Assembly (NCBI GenBank): GCA_006503475.1
Contig: RSEH01000355.1
Coordinates: 1 to 37,118, forward strand
Source: Stentor roeselii
Taxonomy: Eukaryota; Ciliophora; Heterotrichea; Heterotrichida; Stentoridae
Direction: 5' to 3'
Length of the DNA stretch: 37,118 bases
In this document: positions 18,861 through 26,245 of the stretch, piece after piece
Layout of the letters: each line of letters starts with the position of its first letter
How positions within the stretch are numbered: the stretch's first letter is position 1
Position numbers and translations under genes: made by a program
Notes under the pieces: generated by a model
What the model saw: only the letters and a program-made list of their open reading frames with translations
Told to the model about the DNA's origin: nothing
Database searches by the model: none

Positions 18861-19181
18861 ATGAAATTAAGAGGCACTTTCATTGAGGGATCAACAAAAA
18901 CGATTGTGAAAGCGAGTCCTGTGCAGATTTTACTATTTCGAAAGAAATATCTTAAATCATTATCGCCTGGAAGACTCATAAGTCCAATAGCTAGTCCAAT
19001 CAGCAGCCCTGCGAATATCAGGCTGAACCTTCCCACTTTTGTATTAAAAAGCCCTGCAAAAAAGCGGCTCACTCACGGGCGAATTTCTGATAAAGTCAGC
19101 ATCAAAGCGAAGTTTTTAGCTGACAAATATATTTATGAGAGGCTTGAAAACAAGAACAGGGTTAAACTTAATTCATTATAA
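18861..19181 (+). CDS. small basic SP-rich protein
   Basis: A 106-residue basic protein (many K and R) with repeated Ser-Pro motifs in the centre (SPGRLISPIASPISSPANIR) and no membrane helix. Codon choice is mixed and GC-richer than the flanking intergenic DNA, which favours a real gene over chance. Ser-Pro sites next to basic residues are typical targets of CMGC kinases such as the DYRK encoded next door, but a link is only inference. It ends in TAA just 2 nt before the ATG of the reductase gene. An opposing frame at 18845-19072 begins with GTG after a stop and was discarded. Function unknown. Confidence 0.55.
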   Translation: MKLRGTFIEGSTKTIVKASPVQILLFRKKYLKSLSPGRLISPIASPISSPANIRLNLPTFVLKSPAKKRLTHGRISDKVSIKAKFLADKYIYERLENKNRVKLNSL

Positions 19182-19183
19182 TA

Positions 19184-20623
19184 ATGCTTTCTTTGTTTTG
19201 TGATAAAAGCCATCCAGTGTCTTTAGGATTCGCTGAGATGGTCTTTCATCACTTGAAAAGTTTGCAAGTTATGATGAAAATACAGGATTTTAGTGAGAAG
19301 ATCAGCTTTAGCAGTTTTTCTATTTTAATATTTTCAGAATCAACCCTTCCCTTAAAGTTCTGGGGAAACTACGGAGTTTTTCAAGAGAATATCTCAATAA
19401 ATTCATCAACCCTTTCATCAAATTTCAATAGTTACCCAAAGTTCCTCCTAACTTTTTCAGACTTTACATCAAGCCCCGATGATTTCATAAAAATCTTAAA
19501 GCCTCTTGTCCCAAAGATATCAAATTACAAACAATTCAGAATTTCAAGTGACCCAGTTCTTCAAAGCAAGCCGATACGACCATTATCTTTAAATCTTCTG
19601 AAGTCATCAACACTATTGAACGAAGAAGACTATTCAGTGCAGACACTTGAGTTCCTCACTGAAGACCCTTACGAAGTAGGAGCGAATTTGAGTCTTTACC
19701 CTGAGAACTCAGAATCTTTAGTCGAAGAGCTGATGTTTTTTCAGCAATACGAAGACTGGACCCTTAGCATTGAAGAAAACTCTGAACTTTCAGAAGCTGT
19801 CTCGTTAAAGCATGTCTTAAAAACCAGGTGTGACTTAAAAGGACTTATTCGGAAGCCAGTTTTAAAAACACTCAGTTTTTACTCAAGAGACTCGGAATCA
19901 TTGGAAATTTTGAAACTTTTAACAAGTTTAAAGGGAAAAGAGAAGTTTTTAAAGGAAATTCAAGAGAAATGTTTGAATCTTGTTGATATTTTAAAGACTT
20001 TCAATATCTCAGTGCCTCCTGGTGACTTGATTCAAGTGCTGGACCAGCTGAAACCTCGAGTTTATTCAGTCACTTCAGCATTTCCTTCAAATATCGAGGT
20101 GGCTGTTCAGGTGATGAGAACAGGAAAACATATCGGCTGTTTCTCTGAATTCGCTTTAAATGCTTTTCCAGGAAAGCAAGTATTCGGAGAAATAAAAAAA
20201 AGCGTTTTCGAGCTGGTTTTCGACATGCCCTTGATTTTAATAGCAAACGGATGTGGAATCGCTCCATTCAGAGGAATCTTGACAGAAGTAAATCGAAACC
20301 GTGAAAGGTTTCCAAAAGTTTTACTTTTCGCTGGTTTTCGAACAGCAGATCACTTTTTATACAAGCAAGACTTCGAGGAGCTATTTTCACAGAACCCTTC
20401 AATCATCCCATTAATCTGCTATTCTAGAACAAATGAAAAAAAACACGTTCAAAGCCTTCTAACTGAAAACAGCTCACTTGTCCTCGAGTGCCTTTCCGGT
20501 CTTACTTTCATTTGTGGAGGAACTCAGATGGGCAAGTCAGTTAAAGAGCTTCTAAAATCTCTAATAGAAAAAAATTCCCTTGTTTGGGAAGAGTCAAGAA
20601 TAAAGATTGAAACCTGGGGTTAA
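19184..20623 (+). CDS. diflavin reductase-like FAD/NADPH oxidoreductase, degenerate FMN domain
   Basis: A 479-residue protein resembling the NADPH-cytochrome P450 reductase/NDOR1 (Tah18) family, which passes electrons from NADPH through FAD and FMN to an acceptor. The C-terminal half is a ferredoxin-reductase module: the FAD motif PRVYSVTS near residue 291, a second FAD-side segment (MRTGKHIGCFSEF), the nucleotide-binding GCGIAPFRG near 355-363, ICGGTQMGKSV near the end, and a C-terminal tryptophan (IKIETWG), which stacks on the flavin in this family. The N-terminal ~85 residues fold like a flavodoxin start, but the phosphate loop expected as T-x-T-G is replaced by DKSHPVS and no G-x-G-D loop is visible. 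FMN binding may therefore be lost. Family members are usually ~600 residues. It converges on the CHCH gene with a 5-bp gap. Confidence 0.8.
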   Translation: MLSLFCDKSHPVSLGFAEMVFHHLKSLQVMMKIQDFSEKISFSSFSILIFSESTLPLKFWGNYGVFQENISINSSTLSSNFNSYPKFLLTFSDFTSSPDDFIKILKPLVPKISNYKQFRISSDPVLQSKPIRPLSLNLLKSSTLLNEEDYSVQTLEFLTEDPYEVGANLSLYPENSESLVEELMFFQQYEDWTLSIEENSELSEAVSLKHVLKTRCDLKGLIRKPVLKTLSFYSRDSESLEILKLLTSLKGKEKFLKEIQEKCLNLVDILKTFNISVPPGDLIQVLDQLKPRVYSVTSAFPSNIEVAVQVMRTGKHIGCFSEFALNAFPGKQVFGEIKKSVFELVFDMPLILIANGCGIAPFRGILTEVNRNRERFPKVLLFAGFRTADHFLYKQDFEELFSQNPSIIPLICYSRTNEKKHVQSLLTENSSLVLECLSGLTFICGGTQMGKSVKELLKSLIEKNSLVWEESRIKIETWG

Positions 20624-20628
20624 CTAGT

Positions 20629-20874
20629 TTAATTGAATTTTCTTTGACATTCTTCTAACAAATCCATGTAAATCTGGCAGTTGCGGATGTTCGAGCTCGA
20701 CAGGTCCAGACACCTGGCAAAGTCCTGAGACTCCTTCGAACATGGGCTGCTTATGACCTGCGCAGGCGGGGGGGGCGGGTGCCCAGAGCCGAAAAGTCCT
20801 CGAATCAAGGTATGTCCCAGACTGACGCCGACAAAAGTAGCTCCAAAGAGCATGACATAGTACCCGACAGACAT
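20629..20874 (-). CDS. twin CX9C (CHCH) mitochondrial protein, CHCHD2/10-like
   Basis: An 81-residue protein with a glycine-rich hydrophobic N-terminal helix (MLFGATFVGVSLGHTLIRG), a polyproline spacer, and a perfect twin CX9C motif: C-SKESQDFAR-C and C-QIYMDLLEE-C. This is the coiled-coil-helix-coiled-coil-helix fold oxidised by the Mia40 pathway in the mitochondrial intermembrane space. Hydrophobic glycine helix plus C-terminal CHCH is the layout of CHCHD2/CHCHD10/Mix17, though those are usually ~140-150 residues. The polyproline is encoded by the most GC-rich patch of the window. Its stop lies 5 bp from that of the reductase gene and its ATG 5 bp from the ATG of the divergent secreted-protein gene. 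Confidence 0.85.
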   Translation of the reverse strand: MSVGYYVMLFGATFVGVSLGHTLIRGLFGSGHPPPPPAQVISSPCSKESQDFARCLDLSSSNIRNCQIYMDLLEECQRKFN

Positions 20875-20879
20875 TTATA
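20875..20879. promoter_or_regulatory. 5-bp space between two divergent start codons
   Basis: Only TTATA separates the ATG of the CHCH gene (20872-20874, minus) from the ATG of the secreted protein (20880-20882, plus). Both starts are well supported: the twin-CX9C protein has its hydrophobic helix directly after its Met, and the other has a signal peptide directly after its Met. Each 5' leader and promoter must therefore overlap the neighbour's coding sequence. Confidence 0.6.
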
Positions 20880-21989
20880 ATGACCTGGATAATTTTTTTA
20901 GTTTGTTTTGCCTTCGCAAGTCAAGTGAAAACCACTCAGTTCCTCCAAGCAGACACTTCCAAGCAGACCCTCGCAGAAGGTCTTGAAGCTTTCGAGAGGT
21001 CTTTTTCGTCCTTTTCTAAAAACTTGGACTCTTCTCTATCGAAGATCTTTGCAGAACTGTCATCGTTGAACTTGCTGAACTCAGACATGGCAGTCTCCGT
21101 GATAAACTCGGACCTGAGCACTTTGGAGCACAAGGAATTTGAAATATCTCAGCAAATTAAAAAAATCTCGAAGATTTTATCAGAAAACGATAAATGCTCA
21201 ATCGAATCCACTTGTCTTGACTGTGGATCTGTTCAAGGTTGCGTCTGGTGCGAGTCGTCTTCACTTTGCATGAAAGGCGACAGCGACGGGCCTTTGTCCC
21301 CTTGTTCCAAATTTTACTATAAAAACTGCCCGAAAGAGTCATGTTCTCGTTACTTGACTTGCACGACGTGCATTCCAGACCCTTCTTGTGCCTGGTGCTC
21401 TTCTCTGTTATCCTGCATTTCTTTTTCAGTTTCAAAGCCCTCTGCCTGCCCAGACCTCGACTTTTTTTTCACTTCAGCAACTGGGAAAAACAATTGTCCC
21501 GCTTCTGATAATTCGAGTCCTGTTCAAGAGTTTCTCCCTTCAGGCAACTTCGACTTGCTGCAGGAAAACCTCGAAAGACTTTACAAGGAATACGCCGGCT
21601 GCCAGGCCTTGATTGAGCTGCTTGAACAGGCGAAGGAAGAAATTACTGAAGAGTACCTGAAAACCACTGAAGACTCTCTGCATTCCACTGCTTTCGACCC
21701 GAGTATTCAAGGACTTGCGGAAACTGTTAAGAGTCAACAGGAAGAAGAAGTGAACAAAGAAGACCAGGAGCAGCTGGACTACGCTGAAGACTACGCCCAG
21801 GAAATCATTGACTCGGCGAACCAGCAGATTGATCAGAACACGGAGAAAACAACTGACGAGGTCAAAGATGGAGGACTGGAGGTGAGGGAAGAGATCAAAA
21901 ATGCTGAAAGTCAACTGGCTCAGCCCATGTCGTCTATTGAAAACTCCATCAATGAAATCAACGATGTTTTGAAAAGCAATAAACAGTAG
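20880..21989 (+). CDS. secreted cysteine-rich protein with an acidic coiled-coil tail
   Basis: A 369-residue protein. Residues 1-~16 form a signal peptide (MTWIIFLVCFAFASQ). A helical region follows, then a cysteine-rich zone at about 96-200 with two plexin/PSI-like repeats. In each, a C-x2-C spacing leads to a C-x-W-C motif (CLDCGSVQGCVWC; CTTCIPDPSCAWC). The C-terminal ~150 residues are very acidic and glutamine-rich with coiled-coil character (QEEEVNKEDQEQLDYAEDYA). There is no transmembrane anchor, so it should be exported or held in the secretory system. PSI-type repeats are common in ciliate surface and extrusome-associated proteins; this supports location, not function. It converges on the membrane protein gene 41 bp downstream. 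Confidence 0.8.
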   Translation: MTWIIFLVCFAFASQVKTTQFLQADTSKQTLAEGLEAFERSFSSFSKNLDSSLSKIFAELSSLNLLNSDMAVSVINSDLSTLEHKEFEISQQIKKISKILSENDKCSIESTCLDCGSVQGCVWCESSSLCMKGDSDGPLSPCSKFYYKNCPKESCSRYLTCTTCIPDPSCAWCSSLLSCISFSVSKPSACPDLDFFFTSATGKNNCPASDNSSPVQEFLPSGNFDLLQENLERLYKEYAGCQALIELLEQAKEEITEEYLKTTEDSLHSTAFDPSIQGLAETVKSQQEEEVNKEDQEQLDYAEDYAQEIIDSANQQIDQNTEKTTDEVKDGGLEVREEIKNAESQLAQPMSSIENSINEINDVLKSNKQ

Positions 21990-22030
21990 GGGTTTAGAGT
22001 TATTTAAATTTTAAGGAGTTTAAGTGAAAG

Positions 22031-22609
22031 CTAGTTGTTGAATCCTAGACCGACGCTGCTGTGAGTGTCCATTCGAAGAAGGTCTGGTCTGGCTTCTGGG
22101 ATGTATGTCGGACTTGCCACCACTGACTGAGGAAGATGCACGCTCGGCACGATGCCGATTTTCCTGAATGAATAATAAGCGAAAGGTCTGGTCAGCAGGA
22201 TTAAACCTATTAAAGATACTGTGATAATTTCTAAAATTAGGCCTAATCGAGTAAGGAAAAACATGCTGATTATTATCAGAGTAAGCTCTGGGATGCAAAT
22301 GACGATCATCAGGATTTCGAGCCAGACCTTTTTTAGTGAGGACAGAGAAGATATGCCATTCATGTAAATTCGAATGAAACAATCAACGAGAAGTAAGAAG
22401 TTCAGAAATAAGTCTAGGCAGAAGGTCCATACTGGGTATTCTTCTATTGTGAAGAATATGCAGGTTGAAATCAAGTCGATCACACACAAAATTATCATAA
22501 ACAGGTAAAAGAATTGCATCTTTCTTGACGTGTATATTCTGAAAAAGGCATCTTTAGTCACTGAGTATTTCATGGAAGTTGAAATAAAAGGAACTCCTTG
22601 TTTTTCCAT
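22031..22609 (-). CDS. four-pass membrane protein, voltage-sensor-like topology
   Basis: A 192-residue protein with a short cytosolic start, four hydrophobic segments between about residues 33 and 145, and a polar tail. The second and third segments (LFLNFLLLVDCFIRIYMNG, then VWLEILMIVICIPELT) resemble S2 and S3 of an ion-channel voltage sensor in spacing and in the acidic and basic residues within the membrane. The fourth segment lacks the regular arginine every third position of a true S4, so a working voltage sensor is doubtful. No pore loop is present. It could be a divergent voltage-sensor-domain protein or an unrelated tetraspan. It is divergent from the WDR4-like gene across a 183-bp gap that shows nothing else. 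Confidence 0.7.
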   Translation of the reverse strand: MEKQGVPFISTSMKYSVTKDAFFRIYTSRKMQFFYLFMIILCVIDLISTCIFFTIEEYPVWTFCLDLFLNFLLLVDCFIRIYMNGISSLSSLKKVWLEILMIVICIPELTLIIISMFFLTRLGLILEIITVSLIGLILLTRPFAYYSFRKIGIVPSVHLPQSVVASPTYIPEARPDLLRMDTHSSVGLGFNN

Positions 22610-22792
22610 AATGATTATTGTTTAGGCCTTCATTAAGTTAATCGAAAATGGTTTCAAGGGTCAGTTTTTTATTATTATTCCATTTCTTTACCTAAACATC
22701 TTCAGGTCTCAGTAATTCCAAAATTTTTCAATCCCTTCTCACCACCTTATCAACTTACATATTCCCTAAGTATCCTTCAATAATCCATTGAA

Positions 22793-23599
22793 ATGGCTCT
22801 AAAGTCTTCAATCCTCCGATACCCTGAAATCGCGAGTTTCAGTCAGTCCTCAATCACGCTTCAAAGGCACCTCGAGTCATTTTCCTGGAGTCCTTCAAGC
22901 GAAGAGATCACAAGTCTCGGGTACTTCAAAGACTTTTGGATAAGTGCTTCAAGCGACAAATCATTGAAATTCTTTCGAGTCAACTGGGAGACGAAGACCT
23001 CTTCGGAGGCCTTCGAAATAAAACACAAAAAAAAGATTTCAAACATCTGCAGCAACTCTTGTTTTCTGTTCTTTGCAGACAAGACAGGAGAAGTCTGGCG
23101 AGTGAAAATGGATTCAGTGTCTTCAGGAGTCAGTGAAAATCTTTCGAGCTGTGACTTGTTTGTCGGACATCAGGCTTCCATCGAGCTTTTGTGGTGCGAT
23201 GATGAGCATTTGGTGAGTGTTGACCAAGAGTATAAGATAAAAGTGACGAGGATTAGGGAATTCGGGGTTATTGAAAACATTTTATTGGGACATACCTGCA
23301 AAATAACGGCTTCTGTTAAGGCTGGGGGTAGGATTATTAGCTGTGATGAGCAGGGTAACTTGATTTTCTGGGCATCTCCTAATGTTTACTCTGGAGTCAG
23401 ACTGAATGAACCCGTTAGTTTGCACTTGTGGGGTGAAAAACTCTTGGGAATATCGAATACTTGCACTTATCTCGTTGATTTGGAATGTCAGCAGGTTATT
23501 CCGATTAATCCAGCTCCTGTTTTATTGGACTATCCTAAAAGTTTCGTCTTGAAAGACTCGCAGTTCCAAGAAATAACTTTAAAATTTGAGTTAGACTAG
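22793..23599 (+). CDS. WDR4/Trm82-like WD40 protein (tRNA m7G46 methyltransferase subunit)
   Basis: A 268-residue beta-propeller protein. The stretch FFADKTGEVWRV, then FVGHQASIELL, then LVSVDQEYKIKVTRI and NILLGHTCKITA follows the order of WDR4/Trm82 landmarks: a DK-x-G-D strand, a LGH motif, a DRDEKIRVSR-like strand and a second LGH. In known systems this subunit supports Trm8/METTL1, which makes 7-methylguanosine at tRNA position 46. The protein is short (yeast and human forms exceed 400 residues) and the DRDEKIR motif is partly degenerate (DQEYKIK). The assignment is therefore likely but not certain; a general WD40 protein is the alternative. Its TAG stop lies inside the end of the convergent deformylase gene, a 9-bp coding overlap. 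Confidence 0.65.
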   Translation: MALKSSILRYPEIASFSQSSITLQRHLESFSWSPSSEEITSLGYFKDFWISASSDKSLKFFRVNWETKTSSEAFEIKHKKKISNICSNSCFLFFADKTGEVWRVKMDSVSSGVSENLSSCDLFVGHQASIELLWCDDEHLVSVDQEYKIKVTRIREFGVIENILLGHTCKITASVKAGGRIISCDEQGNLIFWASPNVYSGVRLNEPVSLHLWGEKLLGISNTCTYLVDLECQQVIPINPAPVLLDYPKSFVLKDSQFQEITLKFELD

Positions 23600-24382
23600 C
23601 TTATTGTAATCTTGTTCAAGTGTTGTAATGACAACATCCCTGAACTCTTGTTCAAACTCCTCATCAACAATAACTCTTTCAATGAACTGCTTATCCTTCT
23701 TATTGACATTATCTCCAATAGTCGAGCTTTTACTCTGAGCGAGTTTTTCAACCTGCTCAACAACTTCAGCCAATCTATCCTTATACTCTTCAAGTGCCTT
23801 GATCAAAGCAGGGGTTTTTGATTGAACGTTAGAATGGATCCTGCCATAAGAGACCGAGAAGCTAGTCATCAGAAATCCTGAAAGATGGTCGGCTTCATGT
23901 TGGAAGACCCTTGCAGGGAAGTCATGAAGTTCTTCTATTTCGTACTCGCCTTCGATGTTCAAATACTGCACTGATATTGACCTGCTTCTTTCAACTTGAG
24001 CGAACAGGTAAGGCAGAGACCCACATTCTTCGAACCCTTGAGTCACTTCGTCGCTTGCGTCGAGTATCACGGGGTTGATGTAAACTTTGTAGTCTGAACC
24101 TGAATACCCTGACCACTTGTCTGGGATTAGTTTGGAGTGCATCAAGAAAAAGGAAGACTTCAGAATTGATTGATTTGATGATAAAGATGCTAGCCCAGCA
24201 TTTTCTATTGTTTTTAGAAGTGATGGGATCTCGTATTGATGCATTGTTTTTGTTATTGTTGTGTGAGGAATCGTTCCACATTCTAGAAGGTTTACTTTGT
24301 GAAGACCGTATATTGTTATGGGAAGGATCTGCACTGGCTTTATCTTGTTTAGCACTTGTGAGAGCTTCTTCAGGTGAGCCAT
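23591..24382 (-). CDS. peptide deformylase-like protein, probably organellar
   Basis: A 263-residue protein. Peptide deformylases remove the N-formyl group from new proteins in bacteria and organelles, using a metal held by one Cys and two His. Motif III is perfect (QHEADHLSG near residue 161, with both His ligands and the catalytic Glu). Motif II keeps the metal Cys but reads EECGS where EGCLS is usual (near 117). Motif I (normally G-x-G-x-A-A-x-Q) is degraded to NAGLASLSS near 61 and seems to lack the oxyanion glutamine. The first ~25 residues are basic and hydrophobic and could be a mitochondrial presequence. A ~90-residue helical tail follows the domain. Metal binding looks kept, but activity may be reduced or altered. 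It overlaps the WDR4-like gene by 9 bp at the 3' ends. Confidence 0.85.
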   Translation of the reverse strand: MAHLKKLSQVLNKIKPVQILPITIYGLHKVNLLECGTIPHTTITKTMHQYEIPSLLKTIENAGLASLSSNQSILKSSFFLMHSKLIPDKWSGYSGSDYKVYINPVILDASDEVTQGFEECGSLPYLFAQVERSRSISVQYLNIEGEYEIEELHDFPARVFQHEADHLSGFLMTSFSVSYGRIHSNVQSKTPALIKALEEYKDRLAEVVEQVEKLAQSKSSTIGDNVNKKDKQFIERVIVDEEFEQEFRDVVITTLEQDYNKLV

Positions 24383-24757
24383 TATTTAGAAGGTTTAGAT
24401 TAGAAAATGAATAGTTAAGTAAGTTCTTGAGAATGATCAATTTTATTTACTTTTATGTTGCACTCATGAATATAGTCTAAACTTTAATATTACTTGAAGA
24501 AGAAAGTATTTAAAACAATTAAAGAACTTTAATCAGATTAAAATTTTATTCTAAGATAATCTTTTGATTAGTATCTGTTAATTTAGATAATTTTATCAAT
24601 ATTAACTAATTCCTGATTCACAATTTCAAGTTAAAAATATTTTATCATTTACAAAAGTCACATAAAACTATCACAAAAGCATTAAGGTACAAAAAACAAT
24701 GTAATGAGATAGCTTTATCATATGTCCCTGATAGCCTAAATAATCTATGCTCTTCTA
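24383..24757. other. 375-bp intergenic region
   Basis: AT-rich sequence upstream of the deformylase gene (-) and downstream of the amine oxidase gene (-). I see no RNA gene, repeat or supported reading frame. Confidence 0.4.
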
Positions 24758-26245
24758 TTAAAACCAAAAGACCAGAGGCAAAACCACTGCCAGGGATTCC
24801 CCATAAGAATCACTACTACTTTCCTCCTCACTATACCGATCTTGAAACCCTTGCTGTTTATACTTATCTCCTAAAACAGCGAAGTTTGCAGCATCAACCC
24901 CTGATATATAAGCTCCATGTACCGTTCCAATCATATCACAAAAAGTAGCTTCGCCAGCAAAGAAAACAATCTGACTAATCGACTCAGCATAAATGTCACA
25001 GTCGCCAGGCGAAGCCCCAGCTTTAAGAAAAGAATAAGATCCTCGGGCAAAAGGATCTTGACTCCAGTTGCTTCTGGCATACCTGACATAATCCGGTGCA
25101 TCAGGGTACCATTGCCTTATGACTTGCATCGCACTACTGAGTACCTCTTCATCAGTCATATTGCTATAAAGTCTCGCCACTTCTCCCACATTGAACATCA
25201 CGATCAAAGGTCTATCGAGATACTTATTCACATTCAATGTCTGTACAAAGACTCCTGGAGTGTCAGAGACGTAGTTTATCCAGTCGATTTTTTCATCATT
25301 TTTCCAGAAGGCTTCACTGAACTCAAGCCACACCTTGTCCATCAGTCCGAAGCCAAGCCTCTGAATAGCTGCGGTTTTGGAAGATGGAAGAGCAGGAGTG
25401 AAGATGATGGAGCCAGACTGAAGGACTCCTAGAGGAACTGTTACGATCACCTTGTCAGCCTCATACAAGCTCCCATCTTTTGTCTTAACTGTGACGAAGC
25501 CTTTGCTGTAGTCAATGTCAGTTACGATTTTTTCGTATAGAATTTCGAGGTTTTGTGAAAGTACATTGATAATCTGAGAATATCCCTTGGGAAAGATGTG
25601 CTCAGCACCGTTAAACTGCTCGTTATCATCGAAGTACCTCGCTGACAACTGGTCAATATCAGCGGCGTAGTCCTGAGAATAAAGATAGTTCATTGTGAAG
25701 TCGTACAACAAGTCATCGTCAGTTGTAGAGCCGTGGTTGAACCCTTTCATCAAATCTTCAAGAGAATCTGTCTTGCTGGCCGAGTCTTGTTCTTCGTCCA
25801 CCCAGTCTTCGATCTCATCTGACAAGTTGTAGACTTTTTCAGGGTTGAGTTTACTTGAAGGACTTTTGTACCAATAAAAACTCTCCAAGGCGTCGTCTTC
25901 GTCTTTCCATGTGGCGACAGTCGTGATTTTGCTTACTTTCGCTATTGTTCGAATCGGGTTTTCAATGTTCTTCCATCGCTTTAAAGACCCTGCACCTGGA
26001 CCCATTCCGTGAATCCAGGAAGCCCCTATGTCCACTGTGTTGCTTCCGAGGGAAATTGAGTTGATTCGCCCTCCTTTGCGGGTTTGTGCTTCTAACACTT
26101 TCACTTTGCAGCCCTTGTAGAGAAGCTCTTGGGCTGCTCCTAATCCTGAGACCCCTGCTCCTATCACTAGTACTTCCAAGTCGCAGCTGCTGTAAACTTC
26201 GAATGTAAGAAGGAGAAGTAGTAAGAAGTGAGTTGCTCTTTGCAT
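24758..26245 (-). CDS. secreted, probably GPI-anchored FAD amine/polyamine oxidase
   Basis: A 495-residue flavin monoamine/polyamine oxidase, which oxidises amines with release of hydrogen peroxide. An N-terminal signal peptide (LLLLLLTF core, residues 1-~19) is followed by the FAD dinucleotide fold VIGAGVSGLGAAQELL, the GGRI motif, and GASWIHG, a conserved active-site segment of polyamine oxidases. The C-terminal FAD motif FFAGEATFCDMIGTVHGAY is complete. After the enzyme core comes a serine/acid-rich stretch, then a short hydrophobic end (LAVVLPLVFWF) right at the stop. This is the layout of a GPI-anchor signal, so the enzyme is probably on the cell surface or in a secretory compartment. 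The exact amine is unknown. It ends in TAA. Confidence 0.92.
   Translation of the reverse strand: MQRATHFLLLLLLTFEVYSSCDLEVLVIGAGVSGLGAAQELLYKGCKVKVLEAQTRKGGRINSISLGSNTVDIGASWIHGMGPGAGSLKRWKNIENPIRTIAKVSKITTVATWKDEDDALESFYWYKSPSSKLNPEKVYNLSDEIEDWVDEEQDSASKTDSLEDLMKGFNHGSTTDDDLLYDFTMNYLYSQDYAADIDQLSARYFDDNEQFNGAEHIFPKGYSQIINVLSQNLEILYEKIVTDIDYSKGFVTVKTKDGSLYEADKVIVTVPLGVLQSGSIIFTPALPSSKTAAIQRLGFGLMDKVWLEFSEAFWKNDEKIDWINYVSDTPGVFVQTLNVNKYLDRPLIVMFNVGEVARLYSNMTDEEVLSSAMQVIRQWYPDAPDYVRYARSNWSQDPFARGSYSFLKAGASPGDCDIYAESISQIVFFAGEATFCDMIGTVHGAYISGVDAANFAVLGDKYKQQGFQDRYSEEESSSDSYGESLAVVLPLVFWF

Noticed and set aside
18845-19072. Minus-strand 75-residue hydrophobic frame
   Set aside because: It begins with GTG directly after a stop and opposes the more convincing 18861-19181 frame.
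22020-22382. Minus-strand 120-residue frame overlapping the four-pass membrane gene
   Set aside because: It is in another phase of the same strand. The 22031-22609 frame has clear membrane helices; this one has none.
23991-24440. Minus-strand 149-residue frame overlapping the deformylase
   Set aside because: It is an asparagine/serine-rich shadow in another phase. The deformylase motifs fix the true frame.
24917-25432. Plus-strand 171-residue frame inside the amine oxidase gene
   Set aside because: It is antisense to conserved FAD oxidase sequence, with no motif of its own.
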